Below, piece after piece: positions 20,284-30,021 of a DNA stretch of 64,000 bases. Both the position numbers and the translations under genes were made by a program. Numbering within the stretch: position 1 is the stretch's first letter; each line of letters begins with the position of its first letter. The notes under the pieces are model-generated. The model was not told the origin of the DNA. It made no database searches and saw nothing but the letters and a program-made list of their open reading frames with translations. The stretch lies in the NCBI RefSeq assembly GCF_014191255.1, contig NZ_JACHWH010000002.1, forward strand, positions 558,001-622,000. The letters run 5' to 3'. The stretch is from Amycolatopsis bartoniae (GTDB lineage Bacteria > Actinomycetota > Actinomycetes > Mycobacteriales > Pseudonocardiaceae).

Positions 20284-21138
20284 TCAGAACAGGACGGTGG
20301 CGTAGCGCCCGACCTGTCGGAACCCCACCCGCCGGTACGCCGCCAGCGCGGGGCTGTTGAACGAGTTCACGTACAGGCTCGCCGTGCGCCCCATGCCCTG
20401 GACCAGGCGGTTGACGACCGCGGCGGTCCCCGTCGTGCCGAGCCCGTGGCCGCGGCGGTCCGGGTGCACCCAGACGCCCTGGATCTGCCCGACGCTGCGG
20501 GACAACGCGCCGATCTCGGCCTTGAACACCACCTCGTGCCCGTCGAACCGGGCGAACGCGCGGCCACCCGCGATCAGTTCGGCCACGCGGGCGCGGTAGC
20601 TGGCGCCGCCGTCCCCGGTGCGCGGGTCGACGCCGACCTCCTCGATGAACATCGCGATGGCGGCGGGCAGGTACCGGTCGAGCTCGTCCGGCCGGACGGG
20701 CCGCACGAGCGGATCGGCGGCGACGGCGGACGGGCCGTCCATGGCCATCAGCGGCTGGTCGGGACGGACCTCGCGGGCCGGCCCCCACTCCGGTTCCAGC
20801 TCCTCCCACAGGCCCATGACCTGCTCGGACGGGCCGACGAGCGAGGAGCAGACGCGCTGCTTGCGCAGGGCGCGGTCGGCGAACGACCGCATGGCGGAGG
20901 CGTTGCCGCGCAGGGGGATCAGGTTCGGCCCGGAGAAGCAAAGGCCGGGCAGGCGAGCCGAGCGGGTGCCCCGGTAGTCGGCGGCCCACAGCTCGCCGCC
21001 CAGCCGCCAGGGGTCGAGACCGGCGATCTCGACCCGGGCGCTGACCATGCAGCTGGCCACCGGGTCGGCATCGAGGACGGCACGCACCGCCGGGTAGTCC
21101 CGATCACCGAGCAGCCGTGCACCGGCAAGCCGCAACAC
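20284..21138 (-). CDS. DUF4081 / GNAT-domain protein (Rv2867c-like)
   Basis: A 284-residue protein. Residues 1-120 are the DUF4081 domain (CMVSARVEIAGLDPWRLGGELWAADY and GLCFSGPNLIPLRG). Residues 140-284 form a GNAT domain with IQGVWVHPDRRGHGLGTTGTAAV as the acetyl-CoA loop and NSFNSPALAAYRRVGFRQVGRYATVLF at the end. Its place next to ispG, rip, dxr and map is the same as for Rv2867c in Mycobacterium tuberculosis, so this is a conserved actinobacterial gene. The start is GTG 21138. The acceptor substrate is unknown. Confidence 0.9.
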   Translation of the reverse strand: MLRLAGARLLGDRDYPAVRAVLDADPVASCMVSARVEIAGLDPWRLGGELWAADYRGTRSARLPGLCFSGPNLIPLRGNASAMRSFADRALRKQRVCSSLVGPSEQVMGLWEELEPEWGPAREVRPDQPLMAMDGPSAVAADPLVRPVRPDELDRYLPAAIAMFIEEVGVDPRTGDGGASYRARVAELIAGGRAFARFDGHEVVFKAEIGALSRSVGQIQGVWVHPDRRGHGLGTTGTAAVVNRLVQGMGRTASLYVNSFNSPALAAYRRVGFRQVGRYATVLF

Positions 21139-21186
21139 GCCGTCCAGATTGCCAGATGAACCCGGGTTATGGGAAACCGAGGGGTG

Positions 21187-21756
21187 TCAGAAGCGCGACG
21201 TGTCGAGCACGAGATCGAAGGGAGCGCCGATCTCGATCGGCTCCCCGAACGGCACCCGGTGCGACTTGCTGTAGATCCCCTGGACCGGCTCGCTGAACAG
21301 GGACACCGATGGGCCGTCCTCGTCCAGGGGATCGATCAGCAGGTACAGCGGGATCGGGCCGTGCCCGTAGGCCCACCTCTTCTTGGCGCGATCGTGCCGC
21401 GCCGTGCTCTTCGACGTGATCTCGACCGCGAGCAGCACGTGCTCGGCCGGAACGGGAGCGGAATTGCGGGGGATCACCGCGCGCGGCGCGACGCAGAGGT
21501 CGGGCACGTAGATGCCGCCGACCTGCTCGACACCGACGTCCTGCGTCTGGAAGATCCCGCATCCCTCCGGCCGCCGAGCCGCCAGGCTCTCATGCACCAG
21601 ATCGGCGATCAGGTTGTGCGGTCCCCCGGGTGGCGGCGTCATGTGGATCCCCTCGACGGTCAGCTCCGGCCGCCATCCCTCGGGGACCTCCAGCTCACGC
21701 CAGGTATCCAGCAGGTAGCTCCAGCTCAGCGCGGAACCCGCGATCGCGGCACTCAT
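21187..21756 (-). CDS. Uma2-family (DUF820) putative endonuclease
   Basis: A 189-residue protein of the Uma2/DUF820 family, a PD-(D/E)XK nuclease fold abundant in actinobacteria and cyanobacteria. Visible motifs are the N-terminal LTVEGIHMTPPPGGPHNLIADLVHESL, the PD half in GGIYVPDLCVAPRAV and the E-x-K-like half in LLAVEITSKSTARHDRAKKRW. YGHGPIPLYLLIDP follows. No partner gene or mobile element adjoins it. It sits between two conserved core genes, so it is probably a lineage-specific insertion. Biological role is unknown for the whole family. Confidence 0.88.
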   Translation of the reverse strand: MSAAIAGSALSWSYLLDTWRELEVPEGWRPELTVEGIHMTPPPGGPHNLIADLVHESLAARRPEGCGIFQTQDVGVEQVGGIYVPDLCVAPRAVIPRNSAPVPAEHVLLAVEITSKSTARHDRAKKRWAYGHGPIPLYLLIDPLDEDGPSVSLFSEPVQGIYSKSHRVPFGEPIEIGAPFDLVLDTSRF

Positions 21757-21802
21757 GACCCACCCCGTTTCCTGCGCTCGGCTCCTACCAAGGATAGCGA
21801 CA

Positions 21803-21821
21803 GAGGCGCCGGAAACGCCTC
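21803..21821 (-). terminator. Small hairpin downstream of ispG
   Basis: GAGGCG (21803-21808) pairs with CGCCTC (21816-21821) around a 7-base loop, about 65 bases after the ispG stop in the direction of transcription. It lacks a clear T run, so termination is only a guess. Confidence 0.35.
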
Positions 21822-21885
21822 AACGGGAACCACGCTAAACCGCCCCTGAGCAGGCGTTGACCGCGGTCTTCCACGTCCCTGCGCG

Positions 21886-23037
21886 TCAGCCGACGGTGAC
21901 CACCGGTTCGCCGGCGCCCGCCGACTCGCCGCTCTCCTCCGCGATCCGCATCGCCTCTTCGATGAGCGTTTCGACGATCTGGTGTTCGGGCACGGTCTTG
22001 ATGACTTCGCCCTTGACGAAGATCTGGCCCTTGCCGTTGCCGCTGGCCACGCCGAGGTCGGCTTCGCGGGCCTCCCCCGGGCCGTTGACGACACAGCCCA
22101 TCACCGCGACCCGCAGCGGGACCTCCATGCCCTCCAGCCCGGCGGTGACCTCCTCCGCCAGCCGGTACACGTCCACCTGCGCGCGCCCACACGACGGGCA
22201 GGAGACGATCTCCAGCTTCCGCGGCCGCAGGTTCAGCGACTGCAGGATCTGGGTGCCGACCTTGACCTCCTCGACCGGCGGCGCCGAGAGCGACACCCGG
22301 ATCGTGTCCCCGATGCCCTGGCGCAGCAGCGCCCCGAACGCCACCGCCGACTTGATCGTGCCCTGGAACGCCGGACCGGCCTCGGTGACTCCCAGGTGCA
22401 GCGGGTAGTCGCACTGCTCGGCCAGCAGCTCGTACGCCCGCACCATCACCACGGGGTCGTTGTGCTTGACCGAGATCTTGATGTCGTGGAAGTCGTGCTC
22501 GGCGAACAGCGACGCCTCCCACAACGCCGACTCCGCCAGCGCCTCCGGCGTGGCCTTGCCGTACTTCTTCAACAGCCGCGGATCCAGCGACCCGGCGTTG
22601 ACCCCGATCCGGATCGGGGTGCCGTGGTCCTTCGCCGCCTGCGCGATCTCTTTGACCTTGTCGTCGAACTTCTTGATGTTGCCCGGGTTCACCCGCACCG
22701 CGGCACAGCCGGCCTCGATCGCGGCGAACACGTACTTGGGCTGGAAGTGGATGTCGGCGATCACCGGGATCTGCGACTTCGCCGCGATCGCCGGCAACGC
22801 CTCGGCGTCGTCCGCCGACGGGCACGCCACCCGCACGATGTCACAACCGGCCGCGGTCAGCTCCGCGATCTGCTGCAACGTCGCGTTCACGTCAGCGGTC
22901 AACGTGGTGGTCATCGACTGCACCGAAATCGGATACTCGCTGCCCACCCCCACCGAACCCACCATCAACTGCCGGGTGGGCCGGCGCTCGGAAAGAACGG
23001 GAGGCGGAAGGGCAGGCATGCCAAGCGCGACGCTCAT
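21886..23037 (-). CDS. ispG: 4-hydroxy-3-methylbut-2-en-1-yl diphosphate synthase
   Basis: A 383-residue iron-sulfur enzyme of the MEP isoprenoid pathway; it converts MEcPP to HMBPP. It shows [20 protein letters not shown] at the start. The cluster cysteines lie in [11 protein letters not shown] and [17 protein letters not shown] near residues 280-320, with the final glutamate ligand expected near [27 protein letters not shown] precedes the ATG. It lies in the conserved dxr-rip-ispG order of actinobacteria, with 45 bases between rip and ispG, so all three are probably one transcript. Confidence 0.97.
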   Translation of the reverse strand: MSVALGMPALPPPVLSERRPTRQLMVGSVGVGSEYPISVQSMTTTLTADVNATLQQIAELTAAGCDIVRVACPSADDAEALPAIAAKSQIPVIADIHFQPKYVFAAIEAGCAAVRVNPGNIKKFDDKVKEIAQAAKDHGTPIRIGVNAGSLDPRLLKKYGKATPEALAESALWEASLFAEHDFHDIKISVKHNDPVVMVRAYELLAEQCDYPLHLGVTEAGPAFQGTIKSAVAFGALLRQGIGDTIRVSLSAPPVEEVKVGTQILQSLNLRPRKLEIVSCPSCGRAQVDVYRLAEEVTAGLEGMEVPLRVAVMGCVVNGPGEAREADLGVASGNGKGQIFVKGEVIKTVPEHQIVETLIEEAMRIAEESGESAGAGEPVVTVG

Positions 23038-23082
23038 CGAATCCTCTACGGCTGCGAAGGAATGCGTACGAGCCCAGCCTAC

Positions 23083-24297
23083 CTACTGCAGACGGATGGG
23101 GTTGACGATGTCAGCCGTCACGGTGAGCAGTGTTACCGCTCCGCCGATGAACACCAGGACCATCGTGATCGCGGACAACTTTGTGTAGTCGACCGGGCCG
23201 CCTGCGGCCTTCCCGCGCATCTTTCGGACGCCGTCGCGCACCCGTTCGTACCAGGTGACCGCGATGTGGCCACCGTCCAGCGGCAGCAGCGGCAGCAGGT
23301 TGAACACGCCCACGAAGAAGTTCAGGCTCGCCAGCAGCAGGAAGAACAGCTGCCACAGCCCGTTTTCGACGGCCTCGCCGCCGATCCGGCTGGCGCCGAC
23401 GACGCTGACCGGCGTGTTCGGGTCGCGTTCGCCGCCGAAGATGGAGTGGACCACCGCCGGGATCCGCTCGGGGAACTCCAGCAGCCTGTCCCAGGTCTGG
23501 ACGAACATGTTGGCGGTGAACCCGCCGGCGCCGCCGAAAGCGCTCACCGGGTTGTAGGAGAAGTTGTTGGCGAAGGTCACCCCGAGCGAGCCGACCGTGA
23601 CGATCTTCTCGTTCCCCTTCTCGTCCTGGACGGGACGCTGGACCTGCGCGACGTCGATGGTCAGCGGAACCGTCCGCCCGTCCCGCTCGACCTGGAAGGT
23701 CACCGGCCCGGACAGCTGCTGGATCGCCGCCGTCACGTCGACGTAGGTGGGTGTGCTCTTGCCGTTGACGGACAGGACCTTGTCGCCGGGCTGCAGGCCG
23801 CCCTGCTTGGCGGGCGCGGGGTCACCTGGCCGGCAGTTCGGGTGCGCGAACTCCTCGTCGGTCTGGGCGTTGCGCACGCACTCGGACACGGCGGAGATCT
23901 GCGGCGTGCCCGTCACGTTCGGCAGGCCCATCGTGACGGCCATGAGGTAGAGCACGACGAACCCGAGGATGAAGTGCGTCACCGAGCCCGCGGCGAGCAC
24001 CACCGTGCGCTTCCACGTCTTGAACCGCCACATCGCGCGCGGTGCCTCTTCCGGGGCCACCTCGTCCAGCGCCGTCATGCCCGCGATGTCGCAGAAACCG
24101 CCGAGCGGGATCCACTTGAGGCCGTACTCGGTCTCGCCGCGGCGGAAGGAGAAGACCTTGGGCCCGAACCCGATGAAGTAGCGCCGGACCTTCATGCCGA
24201 AGGCCTTGGCGGTGACCATGTGGCCCGCCTCGTGCAACGCGACGGACACGCAGATGCCCAGCGCGAACAGCACGACGCCGATGATGTAGGCGAGCAC
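23083..24297 (-). CDS. rip1: Site-2-type membrane metalloprotease (RseP/Rip1-like)
   Basis: A 404-residue M50 intramembrane protease. The zinc site is HEAGH in SVALHEAGHMVTAKAFGM (residues 21-25), and the distal metal ligand Asp is in NLLPLLPLDGGHIA near residue 345. Three to four transmembrane helices flank a PDZ domain (about residues 165-250: GGLQPGDKVLSVNGKSTPTYVDV). It cleaves anti-sigma factors or other membrane proteins after a first cut, as Rip1 (Rv2869c) does in M. tuberculosis. Two cysteines in the periplasmic loop (VSECVRN and HPNCRPG) may pair. Four bases separate it from dxr upstream. Confidence 0.95.
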   Translation of the reverse strand: MLAYIIGVVLFALGICVSVALHEAGHMVTAKAFGMKVRRYFIGFGPKVFSFRRGETEYGLKWIPLGGFCDIAGMTALDEVAPEEAPRAMWRFKTWKRTVVLAAGSVTHFILGFVVLYLMAVTMGLPNVTGTPQISAVSECVRNAQTDEEFAHPNCRPGDPAPAKQGGLQPGDKVLSVNGKSTPTYVDVTAAIQQLSGPVTFQVERDGRTVPLTIDVAQVQRPVQDEKGNEKIVTVGSLGVTFANNFSYNPVSAFGGAGGFTANMFVQTWDRLLEFPERIPAVVHSIFGGERDPNTPVSVVGASRIGGEAVENGLWQLFFLLLASLNFFVGVFNLLPLLPLDGGHIAVTWYERVRDGVRKMRGKAAGGPVDYTKLSAITMVLVFIGGAVTLLTVTADIVNPIRLQ

Positions 24298-24301
24298 GCC
24301 C

Positions 24302-25510
24302 CTACTTCCTCCCGCTCGAGTTCAGCTCGGCGGCACGCGTGCGCGCCCACCGTTCCGCGGCGAATACGTCCTCCAGGTCACGCGGCTCCCGGTGCCACTC
24401 GTCGGCCGCACGCACCACCCTCTCCACAGTGTCCACGATGGACGTGAAGCGGGCGTTCTGCGTCAGGAAGGCGTCCACCATGACCTCGTTGGCCGCGTTG
24501 AACACCGCCGGGAGGCAGCCGCCGACGGTGCCGGCGTGCCGGGCGAGCTCGACGGCCGGGAAGGCGGCGCCGTCCAGCGGCTCGAACGTCCAGGCGGTGG
24601 CCTCGTCCCAGCGGCACGGGCGGGCGGCGTCGGCCACCCGGTTCGGCCAGTTCAGCGCCAGCGCGATGGGCAGCCGCATGTCGGGCGGGCTGGCCTGGGC
24701 GAGCGTGGAGCCGTCGGTGAAGGTCACCATCGAGTGCACGATCGACTGCGGGTGCACGACCACGTCGATCCGGTCACACGCCACGTCGAACAGCAGGCTC
24801 GCCTCGATGAGCTCCAGCCCCTTGTTGACGAGGGTGGCGGAGTTGATCGTGATGAGCCGCCCCATGGACCAGGTGGGGTGCGCGAGCGCGTCGGCCACCG
24901 TGACGTCCGCCATCTGCTCGCGGGTGCGGCCGCGGAACGGGCCACCGGAGGCGGTGAGCACGAGCCGGTCGACCTCCTCGGCGCGCCCGCCGCGCAGGGC
25001 CTGCGCCATCGCGGAGTGCTCGGAGTCGACCGGCACCAGCTGCCCGGGCTTGGCGGCCTTGAGCACCAGCGGGCCGCCCGCGATGAGGGACTCCTTGTTG
25101 GCGAGGGCGAGGGTCGCGCCGGTTTCGAGGGCGCGCAGCGTCGGTTCGAGGCCCCGGGAGCCGGGCAGGCCGTTGAGCACGATGTCCACGCCGACGGCGC
25201 CGATCAGCTCGACGACGGCGTCGGCGCCCGCGAAGATCCTCGGCAGCTTGAACTCGCCGCGGGAGTAGCCGCGCTTCTGGGCCTCGGCATACAGCGCGAG
25301 CTGGAGGTCTTCGGCGGCGGTGGCCTTCGTGATCGCCACCGCGTCGGCCTCGTGGGCGAGCGCCTGCTCGGCGAGCAGCGCGGGGTCGGAGCCGCCCGCG
25401 GCGAGGCCGGCGATGCGGAAGAGGTCCCGGTTGCGGGCGGCGACGTCGAGTGCCTGGGTGCCGATCGAGCCGGTCGAGCCGAGCACGAGGACTGAGCGGG
25501 TCGTGTTCAT
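24302..25510 (-). CDS. dxr: 1-deoxy-D-xylulose-5-phosphate reductoisomerase
   Basis: A 402-residue NADPH enzyme catalysing the first committed MEP-pathway step. The NADPH loop is [21 protein letters not shown] at the N-terminus. The metal and substrate region includes [24 protein letters not shown] and TASGGPFRG near residues 125-190. The C-terminal part holds [12 protein letters not shown]. It functions with ispG two genes downstream. ATG 25510 is taken; ATG 25519 three codons upstream is also possible. The divergent DUF2631 gene begins 93 bases away, as in mycobacteria. Confidence 0.97.
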   Translation of the reverse strand: MNTTRSVLVLGSTGSIGTQALDVAARNRDLFRIAGLAAGGSDPALLAEQALAHEADAVAITKATAAEDLQLALYAEAQKRGYSRGEFKLPRIFAGADAVVELIGAVGVDIVLNGLPGSRGLEPTLRALETGATLALANKESLIAGGPLVLKAAKPGQLVPVDSEHSAMAQALRGGRAEEVDRLVLTASGGPFRGRTREQMADVTVADALAHPTWSMGRLITINSATLVNKGLELIEASLLFDVACDRIDVVVHPQSIVHSMVTFTDGSTLAQASPPDMRLPIALALNWPNRVADAARPCRWDEATAWTFEPLDGAAFPAVELARHAGTVGGCLPAVFNAANEVMVDAFLTQNARFTSIVDTVERVVRAADEWHREPRDLEDVFAAERWARTRAAELNSSGRK

Positions 25511-25602
25511 CACGTCCATTGTCCCGAACCGCCCGGCGCGCGTGGCGGGCGCATGTGGGATTATCACTGTCGCAGGTGAACGCAGGCGTTGAGGAGTGGA
25601 TC

Positions 25603-25872
25603 GTGGCTACCAAGGCGGTCGTCAAGCGGCAGCAGTCCGAGGTCAAGAAGGTGGACCCGCGCGACGAGCCGTCGGCCGAGTGGGGCTGGCACGGCGGCTT
25701 CCCGAAGGCTTCGCGCTTCGCGGGCTGGTTCAGCGCGATCGTGCTGCTGGTGATGATCTACAACAACCACGAGAACAACACGGAGAACGTGTGGCTCGTG
25801 GGCATCGCGGCTGCGATCGTCATCGCCCTGCTGATCGACCTGAAGAAGCAGCGCACGTCCTGGCGCAGGTAG
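25603..25872 (+). CDS. DUF2631 membrane protein
   Basis: An 89-residue protein. A charged N-terminal half ([32 protein letters not shown]) is followed by two hydrophobic segments ([15 protein letters not shown] and [16 protein letters not shown]) and a basic tail. This is the DUF2631 family, conserved in actinobacteria beside dxr (Rv2876-like). GAGGAG lies six bases before the GTG at 25603, which fixes the start. Function is unknown; the topology suggests a small inner-membrane hairpin with both ends in the cytoplasm. Confidence 0.9.
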   Translation: MATKAVVKRQQSEVKKVDPRDEPSAEWGWHGGFPKASRFAGWFSAIVLLVMIYNNHENNTENVWLVGIAAAIVIALLIDLKKQRTSWRR

Positions 25873-25899
25873 GCACGCGGTGCCGGGGCCTCCGGAGGG

Positions 25900-26487
25900 C
25901 TAGGTTTTCGGCTTCCTCGCGGCGACGAGCACGGGTTTCCGCCCTTCGACGGGAACCAGCAGGACCATGTACCGGCCTTCACCCCCGACCCACACGGGGC
26001 GGGGGTTTTTGCTGTTCAAGCGGGTTGACGCGCGCAGCGTGACACGGTGCCCGGCCGGATACGTGACCGAAGCCCATGCGGGGCTGGGCGTGCGGGACCC
26101 CCACTGCCCGGCTGGAGCGTCGATGGTCGCCGAAGCGGGTTGCCAGCTCGTACGCACCACGCTGCGGTGACGCCTGGTCCACCCGACGGCTTCCACGAGC
26201 AAGGCCGGGACGCACACCAGCGCCAGCGGCAACGAAACAGCACAAACCGGCGTGAGGATGTTGTTCGCCCCGGCTCCCGCGAACGCTGCGACGAGGACCA
26301 ACAGCGCCATTCCGGCCCCCGCCACGAGCCACCGGGCGCGGGTGATCATGCGGGCGAGGTCCGCCGGATCGGGCTGTCCCTCCGGCAGCACCGGCCGAGC
26401 CACCGGCTTCCGCCGCCAAGGGCGCACCACCACTCCGGCCACGAGCCCCAAAGCCGACACCGCCAGCAGCAGACGCCCCAGCTTCAC
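25900..26487 (-). CDS. Two-helix membrane protein of unknown function (DUF3592-like)
   Basis: A 195-residue protein from GTG 26487. A first transmembrane helix spans residues 4-22 and a basic loop follows (RPWRRKPVARP). Two further hydrophobic stretches cover about residues 53-95. The soluble C-terminal part is beta-rich, with ASATIDAPAGQWG and WASVTYPAGHRVTLRAS. The pattern suggests a DUF3592-type protein, but I cannot confirm the family. Twenty bases separate it from the rlmN stop upstream, so co-transcription is possible. Confidence 0.65.
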   Translation of the reverse strand: MKLGRLLLAVSALGLVAGVVVRPWRRKPVARPVLPEGQPDPADLARMITRARWLVAGAGMALLVLVAAFAGAGANNILTPVCAVSLPLALVCVPALLVEAVGWTRRHRSVVRTSWQPASATIDAPAGQWGSRTPSPAWASVTYPAGHRVTLRASTRLNSKNPRPVWVGGEGRYMVLLVPVEGRKPVLVAARKPKT

Positions 26488-26507
26488 CAGCCGAGGCTAC
26501 GCCCGGA

Positions 26508-27614
26508 TCAGCCCTCCGCGGCCAGCTGACCACACGCCGCGGCGATCTCCTGGCCCCGCGTGTCCCGCACCGTGCACGCCACTCCCCCGGCGTTGACGCG
26601 TCGCACGAACTCGCGTTCCACCGGCTTCGGCGAGGCGTCCCACTTGCTGCCCGGTGTGGGGTTCAGCGGGATGACGTTGACGTGCACCAGCTGGCCCAGG
26701 TGCTTACGCAGCCGCTTCGCGAGCAGCTCGGCCCGCCAGGGCTGGTCATTGATGTCCCGGATCAGCGCGTACTCGATCGAGACCCGCCGCCCGGAGGTGT
26801 CGGCGTAGTATCGGGCCGCCTCCAGGACCTCGTCCACCGACCAGCGGTTGTTCACCGGCACGAGGGTGTCGCGCAGTTCGTCGTCCGGCGTGTGCAGCGA
26901 CACCGCCAGCCTGACCTGCATCTTCTCGTCCGCCAGCTTGCGGATCGCGGGCGCGAGCCCGACCGTCGACACCGTCACGGACCGCTGCGAGATACCCAGA
27001 CCGCCCGGCGCCGGGTCGGTGATCCGCCGCACGGCGGCGACCACCCGCTTGTAGTTCGCCAGCGGCTCACCCATGCCCATGAACACGATGTTCGACAGCC
27101 GCCCGGGGCCGCCGGGCATCAGGCCGTCCCGCATCACCGCGGCCGCGGACCGCACCTGGTCGACGATCTCCGCGGTGGACAGGTTGCGGTCGAGCCCGCC
27201 CTGCCCCGTGGCGCAGAAGGGACACGCCATCCCGCAGCCGGCCTGGCTGGAGATGCACAGGGTGGCGCGATCGGGGTAGCGCATCAGGACACTTTCCAGG
27301 AGCGTGCCGTCGTGCGCGCGCCACAACGTCTTGCGCGTCGCCCCGTCGTCGGCCGACAGCGCGCGGACCTCGGTGAGCAGCGGCGGCATCAGCTCGGTGA
27401 CCAGGCGCTCGCGGGAGGCGGCCGGGATGTCGGTCATCGCCTCCGGGTCCACGGTCAGCCGCGAGAAGTAGTGGTTCGACAGCTGCTTGGCGCGGAACGG
27501 CTTCTCGCCGAGCTCGGCGACGGCGTCGGCGCGTTCGGCGACGGAGAGGTCGGCGAGGTGCCGCGGCGGCAGCCCACGCTTGGGCGCTTCGAAGACCAGG
27601 GGGAGGGCAGTCAT
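26508..27614 (-). CDS. rlmN: Dual-specificity 23S rRNA/tRNA adenine-C2 methyltransferase
   Basis: A 368-residue radical-SAM enzyme that methylates A2503 of 23S rRNA and A37 of some tRNAs. The cluster motif [11 protein letters not shown] (CxxxCxxC) lies near residue 115. The mechanism needs two more cysteines, one near the C-terminus ([21 protein letters not shown]). [15 protein letters not shown] near residue 38 is typical. ATG 27614 is the family start; the frame continues 25 codons upstream through the PadR operator. It is divergent from padR, sharing a 92-base spacer. Confidence 0.96.
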   Translation of the reverse strand: MTALPLVFEAPKRGLPPRHLADLSVAERADAVAELGEKPFRAKQLSNHYFSRLTVDPEAMTDIPAASRERLVTELMPPLLTEVRALSADDGATRKTLWRAHDGTLLESVLMRYPDRATLCISSQAGCGMACPFCATGQGGLDRNLSTAEIVDQVRSAAAVMRDGLMPGGPGRLSNIVFMGMGEPLANYKRVVAAVRRITDPAPGGLGISQRSVTVSTVGLAPAIRKLADEKMQVRLAVSLHTPDDELRDTLVPVNNRWSVDEVLEAARYYADTSGRRVSIEYALIRDINDQPWRAELLAKRLRKHLGQLVHVNVIPLNPTPGSKWDASPKPVEREFVRRVNAGGVACTVRDTRGQEIAAACGQLAAEG

Positions 27615-27644
27615 AACCGTTCCAGTGTGCCACGACCAGCACGG

Positions 27645-27686
27645 TTGCGTTCCGACTGTTTCCGATATATCGTGAACATGTCGGAA
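27645..27686 (+). promoter_or_regulatory. padR promoter with overlapping PadR-type palindrome
   Basis: TTGCGT (27645-27650) and TATCGT (27668-27673), 17 bases apart, form a good promoter for padR. The -10 overlaps the perfect palindrome CGATATATCG (27663-27672). An outer inverted repeat TTCCGA/TCGGAA (27660-27665 with 27681-27686) encloses it. TATATCG motifs are known PadR operators, so autorepression is likely, possibly with an effect on rlmN. Confidence 0.7.
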
Positions 27687-27706
27687 CACAACGGAAGGAG
27701 ACCGAC

Positions 27707-28315
27707 ATGAGATTCCGTCCCCCCTTTCCCCCTGGTCCGGAAGGCCGTGGCGCCTTCGGGCCCCGCGGCGGCTTCGGCGAGTTCCCCCCTGGCTGGGGGC
27801 CCGGCGGACCGATGCGCGGACGTGGACCCGGCCCTCGCGGACACCACCGGGGCGGCCGCCGAGGCCGTCGCGGAGACGTCCGGGCCGCGATCCTGACCCT
27901 GCTCGCGGAGCAGCCGCGGCACGGTTACGAGATCATCAGCGAGATCGGCGACCGCAGCGGCGGCTTCTGGCGCCCGAGCCCCGGCTCGGTGTACCCGACG
28001 CTGCAGCTGCTGGCCGACGAAGGCCTGGTGATCAGCCGTGACGAAAGCGGCAAGAAGCTCTTCGAGCTCACCGACGAGGGCCGTGCCGCCGCCGAGCGGC
28101 TCGAAGGCAGCCCGCCGTGGGAGCAGATCGCCCACGACGTCGACCCGGCCGAGATCGACCTGCGCAAGGCCGGGGCCACCCTGGCCGCGGCGGCGGTCCA
28201 GGTGTCACAGGCCGGTACGCCGGAGCAGAAGAAGCGCGCCGTCACCGTCCTCAACGAGGCGCGGCGCTCGCTCTACGGCATCCTCGGCGAGATCGACGAG
28301 GACGACGCCGAGTGA
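27707..28315 (+). CDS. PadR-family transcriptional regulator with Gly/Pro/Arg-rich N-terminus
   Basis: A 202-residue protein. The PadR winged helix spans about residues 62-140: [53 protein letters not shown]-terminal helix for dimerisation follows. The first 60 residues are unusual, a low-complexity stretch rich in Gly, Pro, Phe and Arg ([18 protein letters not shown]). GGAAGGAG precedes the ATG. PadR proteins with such a start often repress an ABC exporter, but no transporter is adjacent here. Its 3' end overlaps the convergent methyltransferase gene by 43 bases. Confidence 0.92.
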   Translation: MRFRPPFPPGPEGRGAFGPRGGFGEFPPGWGPGGPMRGRGPGPRGHHRGGRRGRRGDVRAAILTLLAEQPRHGYEIISEIGDRSGGFWRPSPGSVYPTLQLLADEGLVISRDESGKKLFELTDEGRAAAERLEGSPPWEQIAHDVDPAEIDLRKAGATLAAAAVQVSQAGTPEQKKRAVTVLNEARRSLYGILGEIDEDDAE

Positions 28316-29088
28316 CCGGGCAGCACGAGGCCGGTGGGTTTTTCGCGGACGTGCACCCGATAACCCACCGGCACCGTGTACCCGGCCTCGCCGTTCCCGT
28401 TGTCCCGTAAGGAATCCGCGATGGCCCGTGCGGCCACCTCGGGACTGAACTCGATCTTCAGCACCGACTCCAGCTCGGCACGGTCGGCGAAGTGCCAGCG
28501 CGTCGCCATCCGGCGGCAGCGAAAACCGTTGCGGGCGAAGAAGTTCTCCACGGCCTGCGGGTCGTAGTGCGGCAGGTCGGCACGCATCCACCGGCCGTAC
28601 GGCTCAGCGGTGGCGTCCAGATCGACGATCGCGAGCGTGCCACCCGGCCGCAGAACCCGGTCTGTTTCCCGCAAACCGGGCTCGCAACCGGGGCCGAAGA
28701 AGTACGCGGTCCGCGCGTGCACCACGTCGACGCTCGCGTCCGGTAACGGCACGCGTTGCGCGGAACCGGCGAGCACGCGGATTTTTCCGGATCCGGAAAC
28801 TCTGCGTCGCGCCTTGTGCACCAACGGTTCATGTGGTTCGACACCCACCACCGAGCGCGCGGTCCTGGCGAACGCCGGCAGGTGAAACCCGGCGCCACAA
28901 CCGAGATCGAGCACATCGCGTTCCGCCCACGGCGATTCTTCCGCCAGGACACGCCAAATCTCGCCGTCGGCGTCCTGCGCGCGGTTCTCGACCTCGTACA
29001 CGTCGGGGTAGTACCAGATGTTCGGACTGGGGACCACGCCCCCGTCGCGGGAGAGCGCTTTCAGCCCGCGACGGGCGGCGTGCCACAT
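28273..29088 (-). CDS. Class I SAM-dependent methyltransferase
   Basis: A 271-residue methyltransferase. The SAM motif I is VLDLGCGAGFHLPAF near residue 63. Motif II region is SVVGVEPHEPLVHKA, post-II is SVDVVHARTAYFFGPG, and motif III is RVLRPGGTLAIVDLD. It is of the Methyltransf_11/25 type; the acceptor is unknown. ATG 29088 (MWHAARRGLKAL) is the best start, because the upstream extension runs over the divergent VOC-gene promoter. The gene overlaps the padR end by 43 bases, and its C-terminal serine-rich tail is encoded in that overlap. Confidence 0.85.
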   Translation of the reverse strand: MWHAARRGLKALSRDGGVVPSPNIWYYPDVYEVENRAQDADGEIWRVLAEESPWAERDVLDLGCGAGFHLPAFARTARSVVGVEPHEPLVHKARRRVSGSGKIRVLAGSAQRVPLPDASVDVVHARTAYFFGPGCEPGLRETDRVLRPGGTLAIVDLDATAEPYGRWMRADLPHYDPQAVENFFARNGFRCRRMATRWHFADRAELESVLKIEFSPEVAARAIADSLRDNGNGEAGYTVPVGYRVHVREKPTGLVLPGHSASSSSISPRMP

Positions 29089-29168
29089 AACCGCAGCATA
29101 CGGGACTGAACAACGAAAACTTCCGGCAGCGGCCGTATGCTCGAAGCCTCCCCGGGACAGGAGGCACC

Positions 29169-30017
29169 ATGGCACTCAGTCCGCTGCCCACACAGGCGAT
29201 ACTCCCCTCCGGTATACCGTGCTGGGTCGAGCTCGCGACCCTGGACGAGGGTGTGGCGCAGCAGTTCTACAACGGACTCTTCGGCTGGACCTTCTACCTC
29301 AACCGCGATCCGGCGACGCCCACGGGGCGCTACCTCATCGCTTCGTTCGGCAACCGCGACGTCGCCGGGATCTACCGCACACCGGACCGGCAACCGAGCC
29401 TCTGGACGGTCAACATCTCCGTGCAGAGCACGGCAAACGCCGCCGAATGGACGCAGCACCTGGGCGGAACGGTCACCCTCGGCCCCGTGGAGATCCCCGG
29501 CCGCGGCAGCATCGTGCACGTCCTGGACCCGGCCGGCGCGCCCGCCGTCTTCTGGCAGCCCTCACCGGCGTGGGACTTCGTGACCGGAACGCCGAACGCG
29601 TTCGCGACGGCGGACCTCAACACCCACCACGGCGAAGCGGCCGATGGCTTCTTCTGCCGCCTCTTCAACTACACGGCAAGACAGATCGGCGACCACCGCG
29701 GCATCGACTACACCGAATGGCTCCTGGACCAGCAGCCGGTGCTCTACCGGTACGTGATGGGCCCGGAGTACCCGCCGGAAACGTTGCCGCACTGGATGGT
29801 CTACTTCGAGGTGGACCCCGCGCGGGGCACCGACGCCACCGCCGGGCACGCCCTGATGCTGGGCGGCCGCATCGTCGTGGAGCCGTACGACACGCCGTGG
29901 GGCCGCGTCGCGATCCTTGCCGACCCGTGCGGCGCCGTGTTCTCGGTGATCGACCGCAGCCTCATGCTGGTGGACAACACCGGAGTCGCCGAGGTGGACG
30001 ACCCCTACGACGACTGA
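29169..30017 (+). CDS. Two-domain VOC (glyoxalase/bleomycin-resistance fold) protein
   Basis: A 282-residue protein with two VOC modules: PCWVELATLDEGVAQQFYNGLFGWTF to VHVLDPAGAPAVFWQP, and FFCRLFNYTARQIG to VAILADPCGAVFSVID. It resembles the mycobacterial CFP30B/27-kDa antigen type, whose substrate is unknown. GGAGG lies five bases before the ATG at 29169. Its stop is four bases from the convergent cdsA stop. Confidence 0.88.
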   Translation: MALSPLPTQAILPSGIPCWVELATLDEGVAQQFYNGLFGWTFYLNRDPATPTGRYLIASFGNRDVAGIYRTPDRQPSLWTVNISVQSTANAAEWTQHLGGTVTLGPVEIPGRGSIVHVLDPAGAPAVFWQPSPAWDFVTGTPNAFATADLNTHHGEAADGFFCRLFNYTARQIGDHRGIDYTEWLLDQQPVLYRYVMGPEYPPETLPHWMVYFEVDPARGTDATAGHALMLGGRIVVEPYDTPWGRVAILADPCGAVFSVIDRSLMLVDNTGVAEVDDPYDD

Positions 30018-30021
30018 GCCG

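Noticed and set aside
21982..24447. An 821-codon rightward frame opposite ispG and rip
   Set aside because: It is a high-GC shadow frame rich in Arg, Asp, His and Gln, opposite two genes with full catalytic motifs.
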